Origin: Petunia secreta | Taxonomy: Eukaryota > Streptophyta > Magnoliopsida > Solanales > Solanaceae | Assembly: GCA_029990175.1 (NCBI GenBank) | Contig: JARKIP010000023.1 | Span: forward strand, 19,053,501 to 19,117,500 | Length of the DNA stretch: 64,000 bases | Direction: 5' to 3' | Shown: positions 10,456 through 22,499 of the stretch, in pieces | Layout of the letters: each line of letters starts with the position of its first letter | Position numbering within the stretch: the stretch's first letter is position 1 | Position numbers and translations under genes: made by a program | Notes under the pieces: model-generated | The model's database searches: none | The model's input: only the letters and a program-made list of their open reading frames with translations | What the model was told of the DNA's origin: nothing

Positions 10456-11692
10456 CTCCTCTGTCCCATTTTGTTTGTCGTAGTTTGACTTATGGGTGTC
10501 AAACGGGTATACGGGTCCGGGTTCGGGTTGTAAAATTGTAACCCCACAGGTTCCGGGTACGGGTCGGGTACGGGTTTAAATTACGGGTTTTTAACGGATA
10601 CGGGTTTCGGCTAGAAAAAAAAAAACCCGTGCGGGTTCGGGTCTTAGCGGGTAGGGGTACGGGTCGGGTTTTAGCGGGTAGGGGTACGGGTCGGGTCTTA
10701 ACAAATCGGGTTTGACTACGGGTTATAATTTTATTTTTTAATAATATTATTTTAAATACTTAAAACAAATTAAAAAAAGATCAATAGGAAAAACTCAAAG
10801 AGTTACTTTATTTAAGATACTTGAACTATTAAAGTCTTAAATATTAAACTTCCAAATTTAAAAAGTGCAACATCAAAACTATAATGAAAATTCAAATTAC
10901 AAATTTAAATATGCCTAATTCTTTGTGTAATTTCTTCCATGTCATTTCCATCATGCTCCGGTGTAGGTGTCATTACTTTGTAATAAATACGATCCCATAA
11001 TTACTTTGTCCGACTCCAAGTAGCTTATTTTCTGAGGTATATATCGAAATTAATAGTTGAAGTTCTATACCATATTAGAGTAATATATATTCAAACTTCA
11101 AAGTGTTGATTTATTATGAAATATAAAGTATTTTTTTAATTAAATAAATAATTTGTTTCTCTTGAACATATTTTACTACTAACCATATGGACACAAAACA
11201 AATTAAACCATGAGTGAAAAACTTGTGTATACATTTCTCTCCACGTACAAGTTTTATTACTCAGTTTATTTTAACGGGTATGGGTACGGGTATATCCATT
11301 AATACCCAATAATTTTGACGGGTCTTAACGGATACGGGTATTTGTTCAGAAAAAAAAAACCCGTTCGGGTAGGGGTATTTTAGCGGGTCTACGGGTTCGG
11401 GTCCGGGTTTTTGCGGGTCCGGGTGGGGTCGGGTTTTAATGAGTCCGGGTCCGGGTTTTGACGGGTAGACCCCTACCCGTTTGACACCCATAGTTTGACT
11501 TGGCACAAAGTTTAATAAAAAAAGGAAAACTTTTGAAACTTGTGGTCTAAAATGAGCTATAAATATTTGTGTGGCTATAAATGAGTTAAAAAGTAAGTTT
11601 GGAGTTGAATTGTTTCCAAATTTAAAAATATGACAATCTTTTTGGGACAGACTAATAAGGAAAGTATGACAAATAAAATGGGACAGAGAGAG
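10456..11692. mobile_element. Stowaway MITE interrupted by a hAT element
   Basis: The ends are CTCCTCTGTCCCATTTTGTT and, on the opposite strand, CTCTCTCTGTCCCATTTTAT, with TA on both sides (10454-10455 and 11693-11694). These are the CTCCCTCYGTCCC termini and TA target duplication of Stowaway (Tc1/mariner) MITEs. Without the inner insertion it is about 230 bp. It lies about 160 bp upstream of the DREB-type gene's ATG. Confidence 0.9.
10491..11492. mobile_element. non-autonomous hAT element nested in the Stowaway
   Basis: The perfect terminal inverted repeat TATGGGTGTCAAACGGGTA (the mirror end is 11474-11492) is flanked by an 8-bp duplication GTTTGACT at 10483-10490 and 11493-11500. Both are typical of plant hAT elements, whose ends often read TAGGGGTGTCAAA. 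The subterminal regions are dense in ACGGGT/ACCCGT motifs, arranged inversely at the two ends (10500-10730 and 11270-11485), which are plausible transposase-binding repeats. The interior is AT-rich and has no transposase. The 81-codon frame at 11261-11506 is only the repeat read through. Confidence 0.92.
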
Positions 11693-14140
11693 TAACTAAT
11701 ACTGTTAAAATTATTGGTACAAATCATATAATTATTGAAATTTTGATATGTTATCACATACATAATTATATTCTACGTGGAAAATTACTTGGTTAGATGA
11801 ATGCGCAGCCACAAGGTTACATCAGCGTCTCAAGCTAGCGCTGATGGGATGATGGTTCAAGTTATATTTTTATTGATAATTTTGAAACTATCAGTATATT
11901 TTTGTTTTATTTTTCCAGGATATAAATGGTCAATATTTCATCATTTTCATATGATTTGACGTTGTAAAAGCTTTTTTTAGGTTCTCTGGTGAACAAAAGT
12001 TACACTTTTTCAAAAAATGATACATTTCCTCTTAGTCCATTAAAAAAAAGATAGTTTATACAAGAAGATTAAATATAACTTAAAATTCTTACTTAATTTT
12101 TAATGAGAAACTTTTATAATTTTATAGTCCATGAGTTTAAAAAACTTTTTTTTTCTACTCTATATCTAGTCAAACATTACGAGAGGAGCTTCCGTTACTA
12201 CCACAAAGGAATAGATCATCAATACGTACTCAATTTGCAAGCTTAAGGCTACCACAAATTGTACAAACAAAAGGCTTTCATCAAAATAACTTGAATAGTG
12301 ATGATTAAGACAAATATGAAATGTCTTATTCGTCGCAAATTGAACAACAACTATTGAAATTGATATTCTTATTGTTTTAATTATGGATTAATTTTTCTAC
12401 CAAAAAAAAAAATGACGGATTAGTTTGGGCCCCAAAGTTTTAGCCCTCAACTTCCAAATACTTTCATCTATATCTTACTTTAATTCCATTTTATTTTCAA
12501 TTTTGTTCCATACTTCCATTTGTTAACAAAACATTTACGTATACTATATCTTAAATTTATCTTCTACATCATTAAACTTTATAAAAAATATATTTATAGG
12601 GTCATTTTCTCCGCGTAAGTTCAAAAACAAAGACACCCCTTTCGTTGGGGAAACTCGTAATCAGTTCATTGGTTCCCTTTAACGCATAGTGTTTTTGGTC
12701 CCCGTACATTTGTTGGTGTTAGGGGAGAGGTTCACATGTGGATGTTAACACGAGATGTGAGTGACCTCCTTTGTTGTTTTATGTCTTTTTGGTAAGATCC
12801 TTCACACGATATTTCAGTCTAGCTACATCAAAATATTGCAACTTGCTACTCCCTTTTTTGCTACAAAAGGTTCAAATGCTCGATAAAGAGCATTACAATT
12901 CACAAATATTCATGCAATCCATCTAGGTAAATAACTTTACTAGTACTAGCTCCAGCTAGCTAGTCATAAGATAGAAGTCTCGAGACTACTTTTTGTTGAA
13001 AATTTAGTTAACAATTTAAACTCTTAATTAGAGATGAGATGCTCATGTATTTTAACATGATACCAGAATAGACAGATATCAAGTTTAAACTTTTATATAC
13101 AATGGTCACACACTTCATCCCTAACAGGTTAGATATTACCTAACCACTGGCTCTTAGCTCATTTCTTGACAATAAGATTTGGGAAGTACTTATTCCATCT
13201 TCTACTTGACTAGCTTGTCTATTCAATCGGTTGAATTTCAGGAGTAGTCAAAAAGAAAAACCTGTCTTAAACATATCAGTTTGTAGAATGATTTCATCCA
13301 TCGTCAATGGTAGCTAACTAGCTACTGTATATCAGAAGTGTGTGATGTAACGGTCTAGACTATACGAATATATGTTTAGTCATTTCTTTCAGGAAATTCC
13401 TTATTGACGAAGACATTTAGATCTAAGCTTTGTAAATATGAAAAAACTACATTTCACATGAATGAATTAGTGCAAGATTTTCAACCTGTTGTTGTGATCT
13501 TTATGGAAAGGGGTGCGTGGGGTGGAAAATATTTTTGTACTCTCCTAGTTGTAGATGCAATGTACTTGTTACAAATGACTTGATAAATGATAGGAGTAAC
13601 TTTTTTCTTGAAGTACCATAGAGTAGACATTGTACATCTTTAGCTAACTTGAAAGGGAGTACCAAAAGCAAAACAATTTGATTTTAAGGAAATATTTAGC
13701 TAGCTAACTAGCTATACATAGATATGTCTTTTAACATATATTTATATAACAAAGACAAAAGGAAGAGTTACATGAATTATTGCTGGTCAGAGCACTTCCC
13801 CTTTGCTTCTAAACTTCAGTTCTGGTAGCCTAATAAGTACCAGGAGAAGTACTACCACTTTGCATCGTCATAGAAATTACCTCGTAACATTTCTTTTTTC
13901 TTGTTTTAGAAAGATGACTGCAACTCCACGCTGCTTGGAGTATGCTGTCAAATAGTTACTGTTATCAGTTATGTCTGAGTTCTCTTTTTCTATGTTGTTT
14001 TGTCTGTCCTTTCGTTTCCTTTAGGCAGTATGAAACTATGAATAAGGTATTTTCCTCTAACAGCAGAAACATCTGCACTGATAAGGTATGGAGTACTTTT
14101 TTGATATTATCACACTGAATATACTTTAGCCTAGCTATTA
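11693..14140. other. intergenic, nothing recognised
   Basis: AT-rich DNA without convincing ORFs, tRNAs or transposon ends. Several strings near 13.9-14.1 kb resemble splice sites or a box C/D RNA (see rejected items), but none is strong enough to annotate. Confidence 0.5.
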
Positions 14141-14396
14141 CTCCCTCCGGTCTTTATTTGATGTTTTTCACTTTTCGAAAGTCAAGTTGACCAATTTTCG
14201 AATTCAAATTGAACTAAATTTAGTCAATATTTTAAAATTATAATTTAGATATTAAAAAACTAAACGAAAAGTACTAGAAGTGGTAATTTTTGTCATATTA
14301 ATATGGTGAAGAAATATATCTCAAAATATTGGTCAAAATTTATATTATTTGACTTTTAAAAAAGAAAAGTGATCAAATAACATGGACCAGAGGGAG
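14141..14396. mobile_element. Stowaway MITE
   Basis: CTCCCTCCGGTCTTTATTTGA at the left, the mirror image TCAAATAACATGGACCAGAG then GGAG at the right, and TA on both sides (14139-14140 and 14397-14398). It is 256 bp, AT-rich, and has no ORF. Confidence 0.92.
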
Positions 14397-15748
14397 TAGT
14401 ATTTACCAGGCTAAAGTATCATAATCAATGTCTTTCCCAACTCAAAAATTATGCCTCAACTCCTATAGCTATTGGTCCATTCGATCGAATTTATTTCATT
14501 CCAATACAAAATAGTAGTAGTAATTTGTTTTTAAAGAAAAAATTGGAGGTTCTCTATCTCTAAGTGGACTACAAGCTATAACCAAATTAAGAGTATTAAC
14601 AAACATTGAACCTAATGTAAATATTTAATAACAATAGTGTGAGTCTTAAGCCTAACTAATGAACTCCATGATGCCCTAATTAACTACTCCTAAATATGAA
14701 AAGAACATGTATAGGACGCCGCTAGCTAGTTCTTGTCTTGAGATAAAAACTCTTCACAGCATTCTAGGAATTGGAGAGGTCCTTACTGGTATAGAAGCTA
14801 AGGGATATCCATGACTATTTTCGTTTTTTTAACTATTTTTATTATACAAGGGGTCATGAATATGATGTGAGCTAATATCTAAAAATTTAGGTGAAGGAAA
14901 TGCTATCAACAAAAGCATGCAACGACGCTAGGTACACGTACTTGAAAAGGACCACTTTGCTAGTGGTTGGGAAAGGCACCCCTTTGTGAGGTGGTTGTTC
15001 ACAACCAAATTTGTGTAATTTCTTGCTACTCTTTATTTAGTGCAATATTCTGGCTTAATTAAATTTATTTATACTTAAAAGGAAAACACAAGTAGGAGAA
15101 AAGAGGCAGCTCGCCTATTAAATTCTGATATTATCACAAATTTCAAATTATTTAGAGATCTTATTAGACATGAATTTTGCGCCCGTAAAGTATTTAGTAC
15201 TCTAATTCTCCTCAATGTTTGTTTACTACTAGTGATATTTTAACTTAACTTTAACCTGAGAACGGTAATATTGCCACATTCTAAGTAACTTGGGGAGCAC
15301 GTCCTTACTCTTAATAATGCATCACGCATTGTGAGCAATTTTTTATAAATTGATTAGTTTTATACGTACAGTCTATGGCAACCTTCTTATGTTTACTACT
15401 TGAGATCGACAATATCTACCAAGCTTACAAATGAAAATTTTAAACTCAATTTATGAAATCTATTTTTTGTCAATTTTCAATTGAATATTATCTAAACTCT
15501 TACCAAATGAAAGTAAAAAAGAAGCATCCAAGGTACGAGACATGACTAATCATGAAAGAAGTAGCCAATTATAATCGTGGATTCATGATTTCATTATCCT
15601 TCTGTTTCCAAGCTTTTGTTCCATTCTTCCCACCAATATGACATACACCAAAATTGTTATCAAGGTACATGCATAATTGTTTGTAAATTGAAGGCCTATA
15701 TCTGAAGCACGTGTTATTGGGCCCTTGTAGACCATATTGCAAAAAAAT
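14397..15748. other. intergenic, nothing recognised
   Basis: AT-rich sequence. The two overlapping minus-strand frames at 15569-15822 have no family features and partly overlap the end of the next MITE. Confidence 0.5.
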
Positions 15749-16142
15749 TGTAAAAATTTGGGACACTTACAAAAATACCCACAAAACCTAAAATAATTAC
15801 AACTACTACCCACTACTTTCAAATATTACCGAACTTACCCACTAAATTATTTACCCACTCTACCCACCCAGACTTGTATACCAAAATTTATGCAGTATAC
15901 CATAAAGGTATATACCTATAAGGCATAACAAAGGTATACAATAATAAATGTCCCTCCAAACTTGTATACCATAATTTATGCAGTATACTTTAAAGGTATA
16001 CACCTATAAGGCATAACAAAAGTATACAATAATAAATGGGTAGGTTGGGTAAATACTTTTAGTTTTATGGGTAGTATAATTTGTAATGGGTATGGCTTGT
16101 AAATACTTTAAATTTTATGGGTATAGAGTGTAAAAATCCCAA
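15749..16142. mobile_element. MITE with long imperfect inverted repeats and an 86-bp duplication
   Basis: The left end contains TTACAAAAATACCCACAAAA. The right end, reversed, contains CTCTATACCCATAAAATTTA. Together they form inverted repeats of about 100 bp. Between them a block of about 86 bp (ACTTGTATACCAAAATTTAT..., about 15873-15957) is followed directly by a near copy (about 15958-16040). Each block contains the partial palindrome GTATACC...GGTATAC. There is no coding capacity. The superfamily is not assigned. Confidence 0.65.
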
Positions 16143-16155
16143 AAAATGTTGTGTA

Positions 16156-17450
16156 GGGCTGTTTGGCGCGTGCTAATTGATTAGTAGCCATCAAAAATAA
16201 ATTCGCTGAGAAATAGCCACTTCCGGACAAATTTCAGTATTAGTAAAAATTTAGTGTAGGGGCCTGTTTGGCGCGCGTTAATTGATTTGTAGCCGTCAAA
16301 AACAAATTCGCTGAGAAATAGCCACATCCGGACAAATCCCAGTATAAATACTGGGACTTTGAACAAAACTTGTTCAAGGCCCCAGTATTTGTACTGGGGA
16401 AGCTTCAGTAAACTAACCCCAGTATAAATACTGGGGCTTTGAACAAGTTTTGTTCAAGGCCCCAGCATTTTGTTATGGGACTATGTATAAAGCTTCAGTC
16501 CCATAACAAAATGCTGGGGCTGTGAACAAAACTTGTTCAAAGCCCCAGCATTATTATGGGACTGAAGCTTTATATATAAAGTCTCATAACCCATAACAAA
16601 ATGCTGGGGCTGTGAACAAAACTTGTTCAAAGCCCCATCATTTTGTTATGGGACTCAGCTTTATATATAAAGTCCCATAACAAAATACTTGGGCTTTGAA
16701 CAAGTTTTGTTCAAAGCCCCAGTTTTTTGTTATGGGGCTAGTCTGGGGTGTTTTTCCAACGCTAATGGAGCTTAAGTGTGCGCGCGAATTTTTGGCTATT
16801 CTTCAATGAATTTTGAAACGGTGGATAGTCCCCATTGAGCGCGTCCAAAAATGGCTAGTAATCAAAATTCCCCGATTTATACTGGGAAGCTTCAGTAAAC
16901 TAACCCAGTATAAAATACTGGGACTTTGAACAAGTTTTGATCAAGGCCGCCCCAGCATTTTGTTATGGGACTTTGTATAAAACTTCAGTCCCATAACAAA
17001 ATGTTGGGGCTGTGAACAAAAGTTGTTCAAAGCCTCAGCATTTTGTTATGGGACTGAAGCTTTATATATAAAGTCTCATAACAAAATAATGGGATTTATC
17101 CCTTTGATGGGACCTTTGTTATGGGATAAATCCCATTATTTTGTTATGGGATAAATTCACATAACAAAATAATGGGACCTTTGAACATATGACATTAGTT
17201 CAAGGTCCCATTATTTTGTTATGGAACTTTGTATAAAGCTTCAGTCCTATAACAAAATACTTGGGTTTTGAACAAGTTTTGTTCAAAGCCTTGTTCAAAG
17301 CCCCAGTATTTTATTGTGGGACGAGTTTGGGATGTTTTTCCAACGCTAATGGAGCTTAAGTGTGCGCGCGAATTTTTGGTTATTCTTCAATGAATTTTGA
17401 AATGGTGGATAGTCCCAACTGAGCGTGTCCAAAAATGGCTAGTGACCAAA
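16156..17450. mobile_element. foldback element (family C) built of nested hairpins
   Basis: The left end is present twice in tandem (GGCGCGTGCTAATTGATTAG at about 16166 and GGCGCGCGTTAATTGATTTG at about 16272). The matching right end also occurs twice (16745-16875 and 17335-17450, each with TTTTTGG(C/T)TATTCTTCAATG and CCAAAAATGGCTAGT). Read in reverse it is an inverted repeat of the left end. The interior alternates GCCCCAGCATTTTGTTATGG with its reverse complement, plus CCCAGTATAAATACTGGG and GAAGCTTTATATATAAAG palindromes, giving several hairpins of 60-90 bp. There is no ORF. It looks like a Mutator-like or foldback non-autonomous element with an internal duplication. Confidence 0.65.
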
Positions 17451-17458
17451 TTTTCCCA

Positions 17459-17930
17459 TGAAATTTCACTACATGTACCCTTTATCCTTGGTTATGGTTT
17501 TTTGTCCCCACTTAAGAGTGGTTTAGCAAAACGGCCTCGGTAAGAAACACTTCATGTTATAAATTTACAAGTGTTCCCTCGGGGGAAATACTTCAAGTAT
17601 AAATTGCAAGTGCTGCCTGCAAGGCAACACTTCAAGTTATCTAGAGAGAATGTTGACAGAGATAAAAGGTCAAGTGCTGCCACGGGGGCAGCACTTGCAG
17701 CACTTGTCATTTTATACTTGAAGTGTTGCCCCCATAGGTGTACTTTATACTTGAAGTGCTGCCCCTGTGGGTGCACTTGTCAAGTTATAACTTGAAGTGT
17801 TGCCCCCGAGATAGCACTTACTTAAAATAAGTGAGGTCATTCTTGTAAAACCACTTTAAGTGAGGTCAATATGGCAAACCATTGCCTAAGGTGTCATAGC
17901 TTTGTAAATTTTTGTAAGGTAATGGGTTAT
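17459..17930. mobile_element. family B foldback element, copy 1
   Basis: It begins GAAATTTCACTACATGTACC. A terminal segment GGTTATGGTTTTTTGTCCCC...AAGAGTGGTTT is mirrored at the right end (reverse: GGCAATGGTTTGCCATATTG...AAAGTGGTTTT). The interior is a small array of AAGTGCTGCC...GGCAACACTTCAAG units in both orientations. The two opposing 74-codon frames at 17552-17795 simply read this array. It abuts family C on the left and the large Mutator-like element on the right. Confidence 0.65.
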
Positions 17931-18509
17931 CCGTACAAACAGCCAAATAAGTGTAAAATTTTTGTCCGGGGGCTAGTTTTGACACTGGTCATTGCTTTGA
18001 GGCCACTATTTTCCTTGGTCTTACACTAGAGACCACTTTTGGCTCTTTACTAAATAAGCTCATTAGACACGCCTAACTTGAAAAGACTAAATTACCCCTC
18101 AGTCTGTCCGAATTTACAGGGCTTTGTCAAAATCGTTTCTCGCAGTTTTTACTGTGAATTCATGGAACGGTTGTCATAAATTTTCACTGTCCATTCATGC
18201 AAAAACTAAATTTCCATTTACTTCAGTTTTTCATATTTCTCTTCAATTTTTGTCCCGCTTCTTTGTATACCCAGTGTCTTTTTGCTCGTGTTAACTGTAC
18301 TACGTAAATCGAATAACATATTTTGAATGTACAAGCAGTCTGAAATCTGTATAAACAAGTATGGCCTTTTTCGTATTTTTTTAAAACATATGTGTTAAAT
18401 TTGTGCGTATTAAGTTACTTAACGTTATTTAAGTTTAATTTTGTATGTTTTTGTGTATTTGTATGTTTGATAGTTAGTAGTTACTTTTTGTATTTTGTAT
18501 GTTTGCGAT

Positions 18510-19370
18510 TGGGGTAAAATTTAGAAGTTCAATCCTCATGGACTGAAGTTTTATCCACATGGACTGAACTTCTTTACCCTCATGGACTGAAGTTCTATCC
18601 TCATGGACTTAACTTCTTTACCCTATATGTGTGTGTATGTCTGTGTGTACGAGTGAATGTATGTGGGAGTCTGGATGTATTAAAATGCAGTCACATTACT
18701 GGATTGAAGTTTTGAAATAGTACTGATTAATATTCTATTCACAGGAATTGAACTCCCCTACCCTCATGGACTGAAGTTCTATCCTCATGTACTGAACTTC
18801 TTTATCCTCGTGGACAGAAGTTCTATACTCCTGTACTGAACTTCTTTACCCATTATGTGTGTGTGTGTCTATGTCTACGAGTGAATGTATGTGGGAGTCT
18901 GGGGTGTATTAAAGTGCAGTCCATTTACTGGACTGAAGTTCTGAAATGGTATTGATTGATGTTCTATCTACCGGGATTGAACTCCCCTACCCTCATGGAC
19001 TGAAGTTCTATCCCAAAGGGTTGAACTCCTCTCTCCCTATGCCACGCAACTTGCTTACATCTGTGTGTATGTGTGTCCGTGTACTAGTGAATATATGCAT
19101 AAGACTGGGAGTATTAAAGTGCAGTCCAATTACTGGATTGAAGTTCTGAAATGGTAGTGATTGAAGTTCTATCCATAGGGATTGAATTCTCCTACCCTCA
19201 TGGACTGAAATTTTATCCTAAAGGGTTGAACTCCCCTACCTTTACGTACTGAAGTTCTATCCCCAAGGATTGAACTTCCCTATCTCTCTTATCTGAAGTT
19301 CTGTCCACAAAGGATTGAACCCCCCAACCCTACGTACTGAAGTTCTATTCATTTCTGCTGAAGTTCAGTT
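18510..19370. repeat. GGATTGAACTT-type palindromic array, segment 1
   Basis: A run of diverged units of about 21-23 bp, for example GAAGTTCTATCCTCATGGACT and GAACTTCTTTACCCTCATGG, which alternate so that neighbouring units are partly inverse. A longer block with GTGTGTGTATGTCTGTGTGT and CGAGTGAATGTATGTGGGAG recurs three times (about 18620, 18855 and 19060). It lies upstream of the first DUF1985 exon. Confidence 0.85.
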
Positions 19371-20373
19371 TTATACTTAGTCATATTATTTTATTCAATT
19401 TGTGTGTGGCTTTATACTTTATTTTGTATATTCAATTTGAGGTTTTTGGTTTGAAGTTTGCTGCATTTGTTTATTTTGTATGTGCGACTGATAGTTTGTT
19501 TTTATTGTTAGCTTTTTGCAATATGAATGTTGGAACGACAGGGAATCTAGTGTATCCGTTTGAAAACTGTTTCAACTTGAATCCATATTGGCAGGGGAGC
19601 ACAACTTGGATAAATTAATTTCAAGGTTCAGTGTAGCACAATTTAAGAAGCTTTCAGAGGGTGTGTTTGGAAACTTTGTGAAGTTGCAGTCGTACACAAT
19701 TTCTATGAGGTTGCTGCATTATTTACTATTGTCTCGAATTGTGAGCAGTGATCCAAACAGATTAAGCTTCAATATTTTTGGTCATGTAATTTATTTTGAT
19801 CCTGAAGAATACTATCTTTACACTGGTTTGATATTTTTTCTAAACCGTGGGTATAATTTTTATAGACTTGCTATGAATATGGATGGGAGGCTTTTGAAGA
19901 AGTACTTTGGTGGTAAAAGCAATCTTCAGTTGTCGCACGTTCGTGCATTTTTGGTATCAAGGAGCACGTACAAAGATGATGCAGTAAAGATTACAGAGTT
20001 TTATATTCTCCAGTCAATTATTTTGTGTTGTAAGAAGAAAAAAAATAGTTTGGTGGAAGTTCATTATCTGGATATCATTGATAACGAGGATCTTTGTGCA
20101 GCTTATCCATGGGGGGAGTCTGAGTTTTGAAACACTTGTTAAGTCTGTGACGACACCCCTTAAGAGTGTTGCAAGTTCAGAAAAAGATGCATACTATATT
20201 GTGCTTGGATTCCCCTTGGTGTTGTGCGCTTGGTTTGTTGAATTATTTCCAAAGTTGTTTCTAAGTTCTGTACTTTTAACAATGATGCCTTTTCAAGGAT
20301 GTTGATGAGGTTTATTAAGTTCAATATTCCTTAATATAACAGTTTGGTCGAGAAGTATTTTCATAATGTTAAT

Positions 20374-21183
20374 GTAAGTTTCTATATCTGTAAGTCAATA
20401 AGGATTTGAACTTCGATCTAGATGGTCTTGAAGTTCTATCCACAATGTTGTTAAAGTGTTGTACATATGGATTTCAGTTCTTCTTATATAATACTTAAGT
20501 TCTATCCATAAGCATTGAACTTCTATCTATATGATCTTGAACTTTTTTTATCCTTAAGCCTGTTGAAATTCTCATACTATGGATAGAACTTATGTCTATA
20601 ATGATTGCACTTTTATCTAAATGGCCCTGAAGTACTATCCATAGAGGTCTCCCCTTATGGAGTGAAGTTCTATTCATAAGTATTGAACTTGTATCTTTTT
20701 GGCCATGAACTTCTATCCATAAAAGCTCTCCCCTTATGGATTGAAGTTTTATGCATAAACATTGAACTTCCATTTCCCATTTACTTAACTTTCTACCTCT
20801 GCACATCCTATGTTCTAAACTTCTATCTATAAAGTTGTCCTCTTATGGATTGAAGTTCCATGTATAAGGATTAAACTTCTATCTTTATGGCCTTGAAATT
20901 CTATCTATGCACATTCTATTTACTGAGCTTTATGTATTGAAGTGCTATGCACACAGATTGAATTTCTATTTCCTATTTACTGAACTTCTATCTCTGCACA
21001 TCCTATGTTTTCTAAAGTTCTATCTATAAGGATTGAACTTCTATATTTATTGCCCTGAAACTTCTATCCATAAAGCTCCCCCTTATGGATTGAAGTTTTA
21101 TGCATAAGGATCTCTGCATATAGAAGTTCTATTCTTATTTTACTGAAGTGCTAATATATTTTTCATAGTTTCTTTTTTAATAG
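20374..21183. repeat. palindromic array, segment 2, filling intron 1
   Basis: Almost the whole intron consists of units such as GGATTGAACTTCTATCTATA and TGAAGTTCTATCCATAAG in both orientations. The array begins after the donor and ends about 60 bp before the TTTAATAG acceptor. Confidence 0.85.
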
Positions 21184-22499
21184 AGGTTTGACAAATTTGA
21201 AATGGTTCCAATTGTACTTTCTGAGGAAGAAAAAAGGTCGGTGAAATTGAATGTGATAGAAGCGGCTCCTATTGTTGCATTTAAACAAAGAAAAGGAAAA
21301 AATTGTTGATCGTGTTGAACAGAGTGAGGATAGTGGTGCTGAGACTAAGGATAATGGTCATGAGGGTTAGGATACTTGTTATGAGAGTCAGGGTACTGGT
21401 GATGAGAGGCATGATACTTCTCATGGTTTGCAACTTGATCAAGATTTAGTTAATGCAATTGTTAAAGTGAGTTTTGAAGTATCATGTACATTCATCTTTT
21501 TGTGTTTTTGTTTTAATTGAATATTTTTATGAGTTTTATTGGTTTATTTTTTGCAGAAGGTGAATATGAAAGTTCGGAAGAGGTTACGTAGTCACCGACG
21601 CCGCATAAGGGGGTATATTGGTAGTCTAAAGACCAAGGTTGACTCTATTCTTGATTTTATGAAGAAGTTAGGTAAAAAATTCGAGGAACAGGAGAAAAAT
21701 GGGCGGAAAAGTGGAAGTATAAGAAGGGGCAAGAAACAATCTAGCAGCTATGTTCATTCCTTAAACTTGTATTCCCATGGAGGAAATGCTAGCATTAGAA
21801 GGAGGGATATCTGTGTCTATAGTGGCGGGGAGGTTAATACTGGAGTTGGTGATAGTCAAATGGGGAAGAGAAAGTCTCCTTCATTTAGAAAATTAAAATT
21901 AAAATCAAAATCCCCATTATATGTTAGACAAGAAGAAGGCAGTGATGGCAGTATAGTTAGGAAATCGAAATCTCATTCAGATGTAATAAAAGAAGGCAGT
22001 GATGGCAGTGTATGTCAAAAATCAGCTACACAATTGCATGCACAATTGCGAGGAAAGTTAGTCAGCAAAACACCTGCACAATTGCAAGCAGAAGGTGAAT
22101 TAGACATGTATGGTGAGTTGACTACGGGACGGAAGGAAGTGCTTGAAATTTCCTTGCAACTTGTTAGCGGAGACCTTGATCTGGAAGCAGTTTGTGTCAG
22201 TCCTGAGGTTATGAGTGTGGGGAAAGGATGTGCAACTTCTATGTCTATTGTTGACGCGTCGATTTGTCCTGCTATTGAGTTATCATCAAATGTAGTTTCT
22301 ACACCTGTCCAAGCAAAAACATATCAAAGGAAAAAGAAGAAATTGAAGAAACAACGTTTCGATGATAGGCCTACATTTAATATACTACCATCGAGTCAAG
22401 AAAGTGGTAGTGAAGGTTCATGTGATGCTGAAGATACACCAAGGGCTGAAGGAATTCAGCAAGATATGTCAAAAATTCAGCAGCAGTGTATTGAGAATG

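Noticed and set aside
13907..13985. Possible box C/D snoRNA (GATGACTG near the start, TCTGAG near the end)
   Set aside because: The C box is imperfect, no C'/D' pair or terminal stem is convincing, and no guide target could be checked.
13990..14100. String of AG/GT pairs resembling tiny exons (TTTAG|GCAGTATG...AATAAG|GTATTTT)
   Set aside because: The exons would be very short, with no open frame or homology. Such pairs are frequent by chance in T-rich DNA.
17552..17795. Opposing 74-codon ORFs at the same place
   Set aside because: Both are produced by the inverted AAGTGCTGCC/GGCAACACTT array of a family B element.
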